DNA of 32,058 nucleotides from Bacteroidota bacterium (GCA_003175695.1 PSRA01000088.1:1-32058); one strand, 5' to 3'. Counted from the stretch's first letter, positions 7,902 through 16,584 are shown. A program made the numbers and translations. The notes: generated by a model not told the origin, from the sequence alone.

Positions 7902-8378
7902 TTTTGATTGCTCGTGAAAATATTTTCGACTGACCCATTTTTCTTTCGATAAACTTCAACTTACTCACACTTGCGTTTACTCCGTGGCGTGATAAATTTT
8001 GATTCGCGGCAAGTGATTGTCTTACTAGCGCGTTTAGGGGATCCTGAAATTTGGCGCGATGTATTATTCATATTTTTTAAATTCGTTTAGGCTGTCAGTG
8101 TCAGTATGGACATGGCTTTGCTCCACATAAACAAAATAGAGACATGGGTGCTCATAAGGCTTACAACGGAATTTTTCCCACTTGTTCCTATGTCTTCAAT
8201 GTGTCCGTGTAGTGGAAGAATCTACATTTGTAGGGGTTAATCTAGACAAGTAGGATATATAATATACTGGCCCGAATTGTGCATAAATTAATATCCGTAT
8301 TCCTCCAAACTTTTTGATCTTTAATCCGGGCTCGCTTAGTATATCACTCATTTTCTCAAACATCAAAACCGAATTATT
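7902..8378. other. 477-base gene-free stretch between frr and mscL
   Basis: No credible coding frame is seen. It holds a degraded inverted repeat (GACATGGG at 8141-8148 against CCTATGTC at 8187-8194, arms about 20 bases with mismatches). An AT-rich segment near 8255-8275 precedes mscL. I could not place a convincing promoter of the TAnnTTTG type for mscL. Confidence 0.5.
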
Positions 8379-8750
8379 ATGGGATTTCTCAAAGATTTCA
8401 AAGATTTTGCTATGCGTGGCAATGTCGTAGATCTGGCAGTTGCGGTGATCATCGGAGGAGCTTTTGGTGCCATCGTTTCTTCTTTGGTTGAAAATATTAT
8501 TACTCCCTTACTTTTAGCACCGTTGTTGAAAGCAGCTCACGCTCAGGACCTGGATAAACTGACCTGGGGAGCTGTTAAACCCGGAAAATTTTTATCGAGT
8601 GTCATAAATTTTCTACTGATAGCTTTTGTGCTTTTTCTCATTATCAGGGCAGCCAAAAGCCTTGAAAAGAAAAAAACGCCTCCTGAGCCGGCGCTTACCA
8701 CGACGGAAAAGTTGCTTACCGAAATCAGAGATGAGCTGAAGAAGAACTAA
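8379..8750 (+). CDS. mscL: Large-conductance mechanosensitive channel MscL
   Basis: This 123-residue protein has the MscL layout: an amphipathic N-terminal helix (MGFLKDFKDFAMRGNVVDLA), a pore-lining TM1 with VIIGGAFGAIVSSLV, a short extracellular loop, TM2 (about 71-93, FLSSVINFLLIAFVLFLII), and a charged C-terminal helix ending in LLTEIRDELKK. The channel is a homopentamer that opens under strong membrane tension and releases osmolytes during hypo-osmotic shock. The N-terminal residues and glycine-rich TM1 are well preserved, so it should be functional. Confidence 0.95.
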   Translation: MGFLKDFKDFAMRGNVVDLAVAVIIGGAFGAIVSSLVENIITPLLLAPLLKAAHAQDLDKLTWGAVKPGKFLSSVINFLLIAFVLFLIIRAAKSLEKKKTPPEPALTTTEKLLTEIRDELKKN

Positions 8751-8821
8751 CCTCATATTGTCCTCCAACTTTAGGCCCGGGAAATATCATTTGAATATTG
8801 TAAAGAATAAATTTTTGTTCT

Positions 8822-9760
8822 ATGAGAAGATTTTTTTTGGCTGCCGTAGCCATTGTTGCCAGCTGTGTTGTTTTTGGCCAGGATAAGGATATCGAGAACA
8901 TGAAAAAAGAGGCGGCAAAGGAGTTTCAAAAAAACCCGGAGGATACAATCCCGAAAATTTGGAGAGTAGGAGGTCTATTCACGCTTAATTTCAACCAGGC
9001 TGCGTTGAGTAATTGGGCCGCCGGTGGCGAAAATTCTGCATTATCATTCAATTCGTTGCTAAGTCTGCATGCATTTTATAAGAAAAACAGGGATGCATGG
9101 GATAATACATTGGACCTGGCCTATGGAGGCCTGTCTTCCACTACCCAGGGGAAGAGAAAAACTGACGACAGGATTGATCTTTTATCAAGATATGGATATG
9201 AGATTGCAAAAAAATGGTACCTCAGTGCTTTATTTAATTTCAGGACTCAATTTGCAAAAGGTTATAATTATCCGAGCGCTAATACCAAAGTTCTGACTTC
9301 AGATTTCCTGTCTCCTGCTTATGTACTACTTTCTCCCGGAATCATGTATAAGCCAAATGACGAATTCGCTGCTTTTATTTCTCCAGCCACAGCGCGTTGG
9401 GTGATAGTCAGGAATGATACATTGGCGAGTATTGGTGCATTTGGTGTAGATTCCGGCAAAAATGTAAAATTCGAACTAGGAGCTTTTGCTTCATTCACAT
9501 ACAATAAAAAAATCAGCGCAAATTCGGTATATACGGGGCGCCTCGACTTTTTCTCAAATTATCTTCACGATCCCCAAAACATCGATATCTACATGACCAA
9601 TCTCCTGGTTGTTAAGGTGACTAAGATCATAAGCATGACCTTTTCCCTTAACCTGATTTACGATAACGATATTAAAACAGTCAAAAGCGATGGTACATCG
9701 GGAGGAGCGGCCTTACAACTCCAGGAGGTGTTGGGAATTGGATTGTCACTCAAATTTTAG
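8822..9760 (+). CDS. DUF3078 outer-membrane beta-barrel protein
   Basis: This 312-residue protein has a clear signal peptide (MRRFFLAAVAIVASCVVFGQ, cleavage after about residue 19). The mature part opens with a short charged region, then WRVGGLFTLNFNQAALSNW and AAGGENSALSFNSLLSL, which are hallmarks of the Bacteroidota DUF3078 family. Alternating hydrophobic strands run to a final Phe (GIGLSLKF), as in outer-membrane barrels. The function of the family is unknown. It stands alone, 71 bases after mscL. Confidence 0.85.
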   Translation: MRRFFLAAVAIVASCVVFGQDKDIENMKKEAAKEFQKNPEDTIPKIWRVGGLFTLNFNQAALSNWAAGGENSALSFNSLLSLHAFYKKNRDAWDNTLDLAYGGLSSTTQGKRKTDDRIDLLSRYGYEIAKKWYLSALFNFRTQFAKGYNYPSANTKVLTSDFLSPAYVLLSPGIMYKPNDEFAAFISPATARWVIVRNDTLASIGAFGVDSGKNVKFELGAFASFTYNKKISANSVYTGRLDFFSNYLHDPQNIDIYMTNLLVVKVTKIISMTFSLNLIYDNDIKTVKSDGTSGGAALQLQEVLGIGLSLKF

Positions 9761-9785
9761 GCAATTTTCTTTCCACGGTGATTCA

Positions 9786-9793
9786 TACATTTG
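9786..9793 (+). promoter_or_regulatory. -7 promoter element of scpA
   Basis: TACATTTG followed by C is an exact TAnnTTTG match, 29 bases before the ATG at 9823. The -33 region (near 9763) has only a T-rich stretch, so the assignment rests on the -7 element. Confidence 0.4.
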
Positions 9794-9822
9794 CAAGGTT
9801 TAGGTAATTGAATTTAAAAATA

Positions 9823-10608
9823 ATGGCAGTGAACGCAGGATCTTACCAGATCAAATTATCGCAATTCGAAGGACCCTTTGATCTCTTATTATTTTTTATA
9901 GAAAGGGATGAACTCGATATATACAATATTCCCATTAACCAGATTATCCGCGATTTCCTTGATTATATCCATTCGCAGGAAAGTCTGAACATTGAACTTT
10001 CCAGTGAATTCATTTTGTTTGTTTCCACCCTTATGCGCATCAAGGCAAAAATGCTGCTACCACGTAAGGAATTGGATGAACAAGGCAATGAAATTGATCC
10101 GAGGCAGGAACTCATCGACAAAGTACTTCAATATAAAAAATTCAAAGAGGCGGCAGGTCAGATGGCAGAAATGGAAGCCATCAGGATGCTGATGGTCAGG
10201 CGTGGGAATCTTCAAAAGGAACTTGCGCAAATCGGCGAAGCTTCTTCGGATGGTACGGAGATCCAGACCATCAGTTTATTCAAATTGATGAAGACTTTTG
10301 AAAGAGTCTTACAAAGGCTGCAGGAAAGAGAGAATAAACCCGTTCACACGGTAGTCCAGTATAATTATACAATGGAGACAACCCGCGATCAAATGTTGTC
10401 CCTTGTTCAAAATGAAAAGAGAATTCCCTTCGAAAAGATCATCGATACCTGCGAAAACAGGATCCATGCCATATTTGTTTTCCTGTCTTTACTGGAATTA
10501 GTGCAGCAACGCTATATGACTATTATGGTAGGCGAAGGAAAAAACAATTTCGTCCTGGAGTACAATGCAACCAGGACTGATGATCCGATACCCACTCTCC
10601 CGATTTAA
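9823..10608 (+). CDS. scpA: Segregation and condensation protein A
   Basis: This 261-residue ScpA kleisin shows the diagnostic N-terminus FEGPFDLLLFFIERDELDIY and IPINQIIRDFLDYI, then LMRIKAKMLLP. The C-terminal winged-helix region includes VFVFLSLLELVQQ-like sequence (residues near 215-230, IFVFLSLLEL). ScpA links the two heads of SMC and, with ScpB, forms the bacterial condensin that compacts and segregates chromosomes. No scpB or smc gene is adjacent. I use the ATG at 9823 rather than the TTG at 9808, because the former lies well placed behind the -7 element and matches family starts. Confidence 0.93.
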   Translation: MAVNAGSYQIKLSQFEGPFDLLLFFIERDELDIYNIPINQIIRDFLDYIHSQESLNIELSSEFILFVSTLMRIKAKMLLPRKELDEQGNEIDPRQELIDKVLQYKKFKEAAGQMAEMEAIRMLMVRRGNLQKELAQIGEASSDGTEIQTISLFKLMKTFERVLQRLQERENKPVHTVVQYNYTMETTRDQMLSLVQNEKRIPFEKIIDTCENRIHAIFVFLSLLELVQQRYMTIMVGEGKNNFVLEYNATRTDDPIPTLPI

Positions 10609-10627
10609 CCCTTCCATTAGGCTTCAT

Positions 10628-10730
10628 CCGCCTCGGCGGAAAGGACAAGGGCACATAGGCATGCTGCTACCTTTGCGTCCTTGCATGAAAGTGCCTGACG
10701 AAAGGTCTGACAACAGGCAGTTAGGCCTGT
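10628..10730 (+). other. Two small hairpins between scpA and the pirin genes
   Basis: CCGCC/GGCGG with a 2-base centre lies at about 10628-10640. ACAGGC (10713-10718) pairs with GCCTGT (10725-10730) around a 6-base loop. Neither has a T-run. The first could mark the end of the scpA transcript; the second would be in the leader of the pirin operon if the -7 element at 10668 is used. Confidence 0.35.
10668..10675 (+). promoter_or_regulatory. Possible -7 element upstream of the pirin pair
   Basis: TACCTTTG followed by CG matches TAnnTTTG exactly, but no -33 TTTG lies at the right distance and the implied leader is about 115 bases. Kept as a weak candidate. Confidence 0.25.
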
Positions 10731-10797
10731 CAAAAATGCTTTGGTATCATAATTGATGTTTAAACATCGTTTCTAAGTCAATCATTAAATCAATCAT

Positions 10798-11511
10798 ATG
10801 CAGTCAATATTTTATCCTGCCTCAGACAGGGGCCACGTAAATTTTGGATGGTTGGACAGTCACCATTCCTTCAGTTTTGGTCATTGGTATGACCCCAAAA
10901 AAGTTCATTTTGGAGCCCTACGTGTATTGAATGACGATATTGTACAGGGTGGCGGGGGATTCGGTACTCATCCGCACGATAATATGGAAATCGTTTCGAT
11001 TCCGCTCAAAGGCGCATTGAAACACAAAGACAGTACCGGGACTGATGGCCTGATAGCTACCGGGGATGTTCAAATTATGAGCGCAGGCACGGGCATTCGC
11101 CACTCCGAATACAATGCTTCGAATACGGATGATGTTAATTTTCTCCAGATCTGGGTGATTCCGAAGGAAAGGAATATCAAGCCGCGATATGATCAGCAAG
11201 CTTTTGATGGCAAAGACAGGGTTAACAAATGGCAGATTGTAGTAAGCCCGGACAAGGGTGATAAAGGATTATGGATTAACCAGGATGCAAGATTTGCTTT
11301 GACCAAACTGGAAAAGGGGAAAACAATTTCTTATGAACCTAAATTCAAAGGAAACGGCGTTTACGTGTTTGTGATAGATGGTGGCATTTCCATTGATAAT
11401 AAAGAGATAGACAAAAGAGACGCGATAGGTTTGTTTGACACAAATGGATTCACTATTCAGGCCGATAAGGATTCAGAAATATTGGCCATTGAAGTACCGA
11501 TGCTTTCATAA
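10798..11511 (+). CDS. Pirin-family bicupin protein (YhhW-like)
   Basis: This 237-residue protein has pirin/YhhW motifs: HHSFSFGHWYDP, GTHPHDNMEIV and GTGIRHSEYN. The His pair in THPHDNME, the Glu after it and the His of IRHSE are the expected metal ligands of the N-terminal cupin. Some YhhW-type pirins have quercetin 2,3-dioxygenase activity in vitro; a physiological role is mostly unknown. The gene is followed after 12 bases by a second, divergent pirin, so the two probably form one operon. Confidence 0.9.
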   Translation: MQSIFYPASDRGHVNFGWLDSHHSFSFGHWYDPKKVHFGALRVLNDDIVQGGGGFGTHPHDNMEIVSIPLKGALKHKDSTGTDGLIATGDVQIMSAGTGIRHSEYNASNTDDVNFLQIWVIPKERNIKPRYDQQAFDGKDRVNKWQIVVSPDKGDKGLWINQDARFALTKLEKGKTISYEPKFKGNGVYVFVIDGGISIDNKEIDKRDAIGLFDTNGFTIQADKDSEILAIEVPMLS

Positions 11512-11517
11512 AAGGAG
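11512..11517 (+). promoter_or_regulatory. Strong Shine-Dalgarno site of the second pirin
   Basis: AAGGAG lies six bases before the ATG at 11524. Many starts in this window lack such a clear site. It overlaps the gap directly after the first pirin stop and points to separate re-initiation within one transcript. Confidence 0.6.
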
Positions 11518-11523
11518 TTATAT

Positions 11524-12375
11524 ATGACAACTAGAACTATTTCACATATTGAACAATCGTCCATAGAATTTGTGGGCGAAAACAGGGTGAGAAGGGCATT
11601 GCCAACGAGAAATCTGAAGCAGGTCGATCCATTCTTGTTTATTGATTATCTGCTGCCAGTTAAAATCAATAAAGGGGCTGATATTAGAATCCCTCCCCAT
11701 CCGCATGCAGGTTTTGACGTGGTGACGTATCTGTTGAACGGAGAATTTTTTCACCGTGACAGTAAGGGTCACGAACAAGTGGCCCGTGCAGGAGATGTGA
11801 ATTGGATGAATGCAGGATCGGGCATTATCCATTCGGAAGGCCCCACCGGGGCATTCCTTGAAAAAGGAGGGCATTTGGAGCTGATGCAGGTTTGGATCAA
11901 TCTTCCGGCGAAGGACAAATTTGGTGAATCATCCTTTACTCATTATCCCGCTACCCAAATTCCGGTTGTTGATAACGGTGATGTATGGTTGAAAGTAATA
12001 GCAGGAACATACCAAGGCAACACTTCACCGATTCGGACGGATACACCGCTGTTTTATTATCATATTAAAATAAAGGCAGGAAAATCATTTTTGTTGCCCG
12101 TAGATCCTGCTTATACCAGTGCTTTATACCTGATGAGAGGAAAGTTGAAGTCCCTCAATGAGGAGATTAAGGAAGGTTACCTGGCGGATTACCACCTGAA
12201 TGGGGATCAAATCAGCTTTTCCGCTGTTGAAGATTCTGAACTCATCCTTTTCGGTGGAGAACCCATCAAAGAAAAAGTAGTCAGCTATGGTCCTTTCGTG
12301 ATGAATAGCTTTGAAGAAATTGAGGCGGCTTTTACCAATTATCAGATGGGGAAGATGGGAGAATTAGAGTATTAG
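11524..12375 (+). CDS. Pirin-family bicupin protein, second copy
   Basis: This 283-residue protein belongs to the longer pirin branch. It shows RRALPTRNLKQVDPFLFIDY, then PPHPHAGFDVVTYLL and NAGSGIIHSEGP, giving the expected His/His/His/Glu metal set in the first cupin, and a second cupin starting near LFYYHIKIKAG. It is not a close duplicate of the preceding pirin: the lengths and linker sequences differ. The strong ribosome-binding site and 12-base gap indicate co-expression, so joint function in a redox or flavonoid-type oxidation is possible but unproven. Confidence 0.9.
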   Translation: MTTRTISHIEQSSIEFVGENRVRRALPTRNLKQVDPFLFIDYLLPVKINKGADIRIPPHPHAGFDVVTYLLNGEFFHRDSKGHEQVARAGDVNWMNAGSGIIHSEGPTGAFLEKGGHLELMQVWINLPAKDKFGESSFTHYPATQIPVVDNGDVWLKVIAGTYQGNTSPIRTDTPLFYYHIKIKAGKSFLLPVDPAYTSALYLMRGKLKSLNEEIKEGYLADYHLNGDQISFSAVEDSELILFGGEPIKEKVVSYGPFVMNSFEEIEAAFTNYQMGKMGELEY

Positions 12376-12384
12376 TCTGGATGA

Positions 12385-12416
12385 TCACGAAGGCCACTAA
12401 TTCGGGTCCTTCGTGA
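12385..12416. terminator. 9-bp stem-loop between convergent genes
   Basis: TCACGAAGG (12385-12393) and CCTTCGTGA (12408-12416) form a perfect 9-bp stem around a 14-base loop, ten bases after the second pirin stop. There is no T-run, so termination is suggested by position only. Confidence 0.5.
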
Positions 12417-12520
12417 CCGCCCGATGTAGTGTACAATCACCTCGCCAAATGTATTTTAAAATATAAGGCACGTTTGTATTGACAACCGAGCCTCGCTTAC
12501 TTGCTTTAAAATTCAGCTTC

Positions 12521-13147
12521 TTAGTAAATCCATAAAATAATCGGCTTCCCCGCGTGATCTATAATCGGCTGCAAGTGCTTCAAAAACACTTGTGACACCA
12601 TTGGGCATCCACTGCTATTGCAAATAGGTATGGGATAAGTTTCACTTTCAGGAACACAACCATACGAATGCAAAACAATATTTCGCTCGAAAGCATTCCG
12701 ATTGCTACTATCCAAACCACTTAATTTATATGCCGACCCAAAAGTTCCCTGATAGTGAAATCCGACGCTATACTTTCCCAGTGCAGTGCAGCAACTGCCA
12801 GGCCTGTTCGAGAATGCAGGCTTAAAACTAAACCCATGATTGCAATGGCCATGGGCAACCAATCCGGATCCCAAAACCGTATCTTTTCTCAGATCATATA
12901 CAAAGAACCTTTTCTTGCCTGAGGGAATGCTCATGTCGATAAGAAAGCAATAGTTATTATTGAAGTCTTTTCCGTGAAGAAAATTCCTGATGATGACCGC
13001 ATGCTCAACGATTTTAGCTTTTTCGTTTGTTGTTAGGCGGTACCTGGACTGATATCGCGGGCCTTTATGAGACCAGAATTCAGCATCTACAAAATAAATC
13101 AGAACAATAAGCAAGACCATCAATGGAAGAGCCAGGAGAAGTTTCAT
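12521..13147 (-). CDS. Murein L,D-transpeptidase catalytic-domain protein (YkuD_2 family)
   Basis: This 208-residue protein has an N-terminal membrane anchor or signal (MKLLLALPLMVLLIVLIYFV). The catalytic domain shows LVAHGHCNHG, FSNRPGSCC with TALGKY, GLDSSNRNAFERNIVLHSY (His160) and NSSGCPMVS (Cys181), which matches the YkuD_2 L,D-transpeptidase fold with its His-Cys pair. Members cross-link or modify peptidoglycan stem peptides in the periplasm. Six further cysteines are present (67, 102, 119, 120, 164, 176), which is many for an exported protein. The frame is open to 13309, but that extension runs across a terminator-like hairpin and has no signal peptide, so I use the ATG at 13147. Confidence 0.8.
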   Translation of the reverse strand: MKLLLALPLMVLLIVLIYFVDAEFWSHKGPRYQSRYRLTTNEKAKIVEHAVIIRNFLHGKDFNNNYCFLIDMSIPSGKKRFFVYDLRKDTVLGSGLVAHGHCNHGFSFKPAFSNRPGSCCTALGKYSVGFHYQGTFGSAYKLSGLDSSNRNAFERNIVLHSYGCVPESETYPIPICNSSGCPMVSQVFLKHLQPIIDHAGKPIILWIY

Positions 13148-13222
13148 GATGGGAGAGTTTTGTGATATAACCATGATTGGCTTACTTCGCCAATCCATAA
13201 AAAAATCAACTCCTGGCCTGTT

Positions 13223-13259
13223 AAAAAAAATGAAAAACCCTGAGCTTGTCGAGTCAGGG
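13223..13259 (-). terminator. Intrinsic terminator with a CCCTGA...TCAGGG stem
   Basis: Read on the minus strand, CCCTGA (13259-13254) pairs with TCAGGG (13243-13238) around a 10-base loop, followed by TTTTT, CA and then eight T. It lies downstream of the PorT-like gene and upstream of the transpeptidase. The core resembles a short palindrome that, from memory, recurs between genes in many bacterial genomes. Confidence 0.7.
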
Positions 13260-13332
13260 TCTGGTTCAATCAGATGCTCGTATTCAAATCTATGCTTTGG
13301 ATTCAACACTTATTTCATTGCGAGAAATTCCC

Positions 13333-13998
13333 TCAAAATCTCCAGCCCGCAAAAATCTGCACAACATTGTTCTTGAAATTAACACTGGGTGCGCTATAAC
13401 TTCCGCTGGACGAATTATTCAAGACATCCTTATACAAATTATTGAAGCTAATATTATATCGTGCACCAACCAGCAAACCCATTATGGGATGTACTTCTAT
13501 ACCTCCTCCGAATCCATAGTCAAAGCGGTTGTACAAGCTGAGAATCTGGTCCGCAGTGGCATTGCCGGTACTCTGGCTTTTGCCCGTTGCTGTGGCATTG
13601 AGCAGATAGCCGGTTTGCGCGCCAATTTGAATTTGCAGGAACTTGGTAACGTTGATGCCCATCAGTGAGGCCAAATAAATATAATTGTGGGTAAGTGATC
13701 CCGAGCTGGAATCTGTACTGAAATTGTAACCCTGCTGTGAATACAAAAGTTCCAGGCGGAAGCTGAATAATTTACTGCCGGTGTTCATAAAAACTCCGGC
13801 ATGCCAGCCCGTGCGGCTACTTGCGCCAATCTGGGAAGCATTTGTAATGTTGGAGAAATTGAGTCCAGCTTTAATACCAAAATACATTGGTTTGTCTGAA
13901 GGTCCTATACTCTTGTGAATTGTCTGAGCACTACTATCATGCTGACTAAAGACGTAAAAGGGAGAAAGAATTAGCAGAAGAACAAATAGCCTTTTCAT
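13333..13998 (-). CDS. PorT-type outer-membrane beta-barrel protein
   Basis: This 221-residue protein begins with a signal peptide (MKRLFVLLLILSPFYVFSQ). The mature part opens with MYFGIKAGLNFSNI and continues with repeated amphipathic strands (ELLYSQQGYNF, IQIGAQTGYLL, YGFGGGIEV, LLVGARYNIS), ending in QIFAGWRF. The terminal Phe and the GIKAGLNFS opening are typical of the small outer-membrane barrels grouped as PorT/OMP_b-brl_2. Function is unknown. The open frame continues upstream to 14109, but the signal peptide fixes the start at 13998. Confidence 0.8.
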   Translation of the reverse strand: MKRLFVLLLILSPFYVFSQHDSSAQTIHKSIGPSDKPMYFGIKAGLNFSNITNASQIGASSRTGWHAGVFMNTGSKLFSFRLELLYSQQGYNFSTDSSSGSLTHNYIYLASLMGINVTKFLQIQIGAQTGYLLNATATGKSQSTGNATADQILSLYNRFDYGFGGGIEVHPIMGLLVGARYNISFNNLYKDVLNNSSSGSYSAPSVNFKNNVVQIFAGWRF

Positions 13999-14618
13999 AT
14001 AAGAATTGTTTTTGAATTGATAAATAACATCGTGTCTGAATAGAAAAGAATTCTTATTCAATGTTTGGGAGTTGCTTTGACAACCGGGGGGCATTAAAGA
14101 GGAAGACATGGCTTGGTGATTTGGGCTAAGGTTAATGAATTAAAGAAGTAGGATCGTTCCTGATCATTGGCAATGAATACTCATTCGCGCAAGGAAATAT
14201 TCTTTGGATAACTCGCTATACCAAGTCTAACCAATACACAAACTTGTTATTCAAGTGCTGCGACAAGATGAGGAAGGCCATGTCAGGCTGGCTTCATTAT
14301 CTTTTCTAATTCCATGGCAAAAACAATGATGAGTCCTATGAGTCGGGATGAAGAGGGCAGAATGTACTAAAGGAATGCCTGGCCAAACTGAACGAGAATT
14401 TTGCTAGATATATTCCAAACCGCTTTCATCATAGTTTCAAGCTAAACGTCACAAATTGATTGGATCGATTAATACTAAGTAGAGCTTACCTTTTGGGTGA
14501 AGGACAGGATTCACTTTTGAAGCGTTTATCCTTGTGCATACTAAGCAGAAATTCTAAATAAGGAAATTTCTAAGATTGAATTGAATTGCGAATCTTATTT
14601 CAATGAAAATTACATGTA
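13999..14618. other. 620-base gene-free stretch between the PorT-like gene and dxs
   Basis: I find no recognisable gene or gene remnant in any frame and no tRNA-like fold. A 10-base palindrome AAGAATTCTT lies near 14047-14056, about 50 bases before the PorT-like ATG. TAAGATT (14571-14577) and AATCTTA (14591-14597) could form a weak hairpin 20 bases beyond the dxs stop. The rest is unassigned. Confidence 0.5.
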
Positions 14619-16553
14619 CTATTCCAGATTGCCTGCAACTTTTATTTTGGTGCTCATCATTTCTCTCACCGTTTGAGCAATTCCAACCGCGTCAAATGCG
14701 CACTCTTTTTGTAATTCTTTAGGAGCACCATGTTCAATGAAATGGTCTGGAATACCCAACAACTTTACAGTTGCCTGATATTGATGTGTCGCCATAAATT
14801 CAAGAACTGCACTTCCAAATCCTCCCTGGACTGTTCCATCTTCGACAGTAATTATCTTATCGAATTTTTTGAAAACTTCGTGAAGCAAGGCTTCATCTAT
14901 TGGCTTGACAAAACGTAAGTCGTAATGAGCCGGATCTAATCCTTCTGTTCTTAAATTACGGATGGCCGCCTGCACAAAATTTCCAGGGTGACCAATGGAA
15001 AGAATAGCAATATCCTGACCATCTTTCAATTTTCTTCCCTTTCCAATCTGTATTTCCTGCAAAGGTGTTCTCCATTCAGGCGTCACACCTTCACCGCGCG
15101 GATAGCGGATTACAAAAGGATTTGTCGTAGAATCCAGCTGTGCCGTAAACATTAAATTCCGCAATTCTGATTCATTCATCGGAGCACTTACAATCATATT
15201 GGGCACACAACGCATGTATGCAAGATCGTAAGCTCCATGGTGTGTCGGCCCATCTTCTCCAACCAATCCTGCACGGTCCAGGCAAAATATTACAGGCAAA
15301 TTTTGTATGGCCACATCATGAATAACCTGGTCATATGCCCTTTGCATAAATGAAGAGTAAATATTACAGAATACTCTCATTCCCTGGGTAGCCATCCCCG
15401 CACTGAGAGTAACGGCATGCTGCTCGCATATGCCAACGTCGAAAGCCCGATTGGGCATTTCGTCCATCATGAATTTCAAAGAAGAGCCGCTCGGCATGGC
15501 GGGTGTCACGCCAAATATCTTTGGATTTATTTCAGCCAATTCAATAATCGTCTTACCGAAAACATCCTGGTATTTTGGTGGTTGGGGAACTTCATATTTT
15601 TTCTTGTAGATCTCACCGGTTATTTTATCGAAGAGACCGGGCGCATGCCATTTAGTTTGGTCATTCTCTGCCAACGCAAAACCCTTACCCTTGACAGTTA
15701 TAACATGTAATAATTTGGGACCAGGAATGTTTTTGAGGTCGTTGAGTGTGTCCACCAGCTTGCTGATATTGTGTCCATCAATGGGTCCAAAATAACGCAG
15801 CTTCAATGCTTCGAAAAGGTTGCTGCTTTTGCTCACAAAACTCTTTATACTGTGTTCAATTTTGCTGGCAATTTCCCGGCTGAACTGGCTACCTATCGGA
15901 AGTTTACCCAGGGCCCTCCAGATATCATCCTTGAGTTTATTATAAGTCTGGGACGTGGTAATATCTGTCAGGTATTCTTTCAGGGCACCGACATTAGGGT
16001 CGATGCTCATGCAGTTATCATTCAAAATGATGAGCAGATCCGTATCTGCTACTCCGGCATGGTTCATTCCCTCAAAGGCTAAACCCGCCGTCAATGCTCC
16101 GTCGCCAATGACAGCCACCACCTTTTTATCGTTCTCGCCTTTATATTTTGCTGCCATGGCAATTCCCAACGCTGCGCTGATAGAAGTGGAAGAATGACCC
16201 ACCCCAAATACATCATATTCGCTTTCGGCGCGATTTGGAAATCCACTGATGCCCTTGTATTTGCGATTGGTATAAAAAATGTCTCTTCGGCCAGTCAGAA
16301 TCTTATGGCCATATGCCTGGTGTCCAACATCCCAAACCAACTGATCATAGGGTGCATTGAAAACATGGTGCAGGGCGACTGTGAGCTCGACAACACCGAG
16401 GCTGGCGCCAAAATGCCCCCCATGAAGGCTGACGATATCAATGATATACTGGCGCAATTCATTGGTAACCTGCTGCAATTCGTCGATGGACAATTTTTTT
16501 AGATCCGCCGGCGATTCGATGGTTCTCAATAAAGGCCCAGGGGTAATGTCCAT
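14619..16553 (-). CDS. dxs: 1-deoxy-D-xylulose-5-phosphate synthase
   Basis: This 644-residue protein is full length for DXS. Visible features are HGGHFGASLGVVEL (residues 44-57), WDVGHQAYGHKILTGRR, the TPP/Mg motif GDGALTAG (150-157) with NDN (178-180), FGPIDGHN, the pyrimidine-binding half with DVGICEQHAVT and HHGAYDLAY, and the C-terminal domain with VEDGTVQGGFGSAVLE. It condenses pyruvate and glyceraldehyde 3-phosphate, the entry step of the MEP isoprenoid pathway, and also feeds thiamine and pyridoxal synthesis. The gene stands alone, divergent from the LytS-type kinase gene. It may supply prenyl precursors for the GGGPS-type enzyme encoded further right. Confidence 0.96.
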   Translation of the reverse strand: MDITPGPLLRTIESPADLKKLSIDELQQVTNELRQYIIDIVSLHGGHFGASLGVVELTVALHHVFNAPYDQLVWDVGHQAYGHKILTGRRDIFYTNRKYKGISGFPNRAESEYDVFGVGHSSTSISAALGIAMAAKYKGENDKKVVAVIGDGALTAGLAFEGMNHAGVADTDLLIILNDNCMSIDPNVGALKEYLTDITTSQTYNKLKDDIWRALGKLPIGSQFSREIASKIEHSIKSFVSKSSNLFEALKLRYFGPIDGHNISKLVDTLNDLKNIPGPKLLHVITVKGKGFALAENDQTKWHAPGLFDKITGEIYKKKYEVPQPPKYQDVFGKTIIELAEINPKIFGVTPAMPSGSSLKFMMDEMPNRAFDVGICEQHAVTLSAGMATQGMRVFCNIYSSFMQRAYDQVIHDVAIQNLPVIFCLDRAGLVGEDGPTHHGAYDLAYMRCVPNMIVSAPMNESELRNLMFTAQLDSTTNPFVIRYPRGEGVTPEWRTPLQEIQIGKGRKLKDGQDIAILSIGHPGNFVQAAIRNLRTEGLDPAHYDLRFVKPIDEALLHEVFKKFDKIITVEDGTVQGGFGSAVLEFMATHQYQATVKLLGIPDHFIEHGAPKELQKECAFDAVGIAQTVREMMSTKIKVAGNLE

Positions 16554-16576
16554 ATCGAATCCTCTTTAGTCAAAAA

Positions 16577-16584
16577 CAAAAATA
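16577..16584 (-). promoter_or_regulatory. -7 promoter element of dxs
   Basis: On the minus strand TATTTTTG is an exact TAnnTTTG match, 23 bases before the dxs ATG. The nearest upstream TTTG is 25 bases away, which is longer than usual, so confidence is moderate to low. Confidence 0.35.

Noticed and set aside
13148-13309. 54-residue N-terminal extension of the L,D-transpeptidase
   Set aside because: It reads across the CCCTGA/TCAGGG terminator and its poly-A/T tract, and would bury the membrane anchor inside the protein.
13999-14109. 37-residue N-terminal extension of the PorT-like barrel
   Set aside because: A clear signal peptide begins at 13998, and an extension before it would block export.
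14110-14618. tRNA gene or decayed gene in the long gap before dxs
   Set aside because: No cloverleaf-type T-arm or anticodon arm was found and no frame shows similarity to a family I recognise. Stop codons are frequent in all frames.
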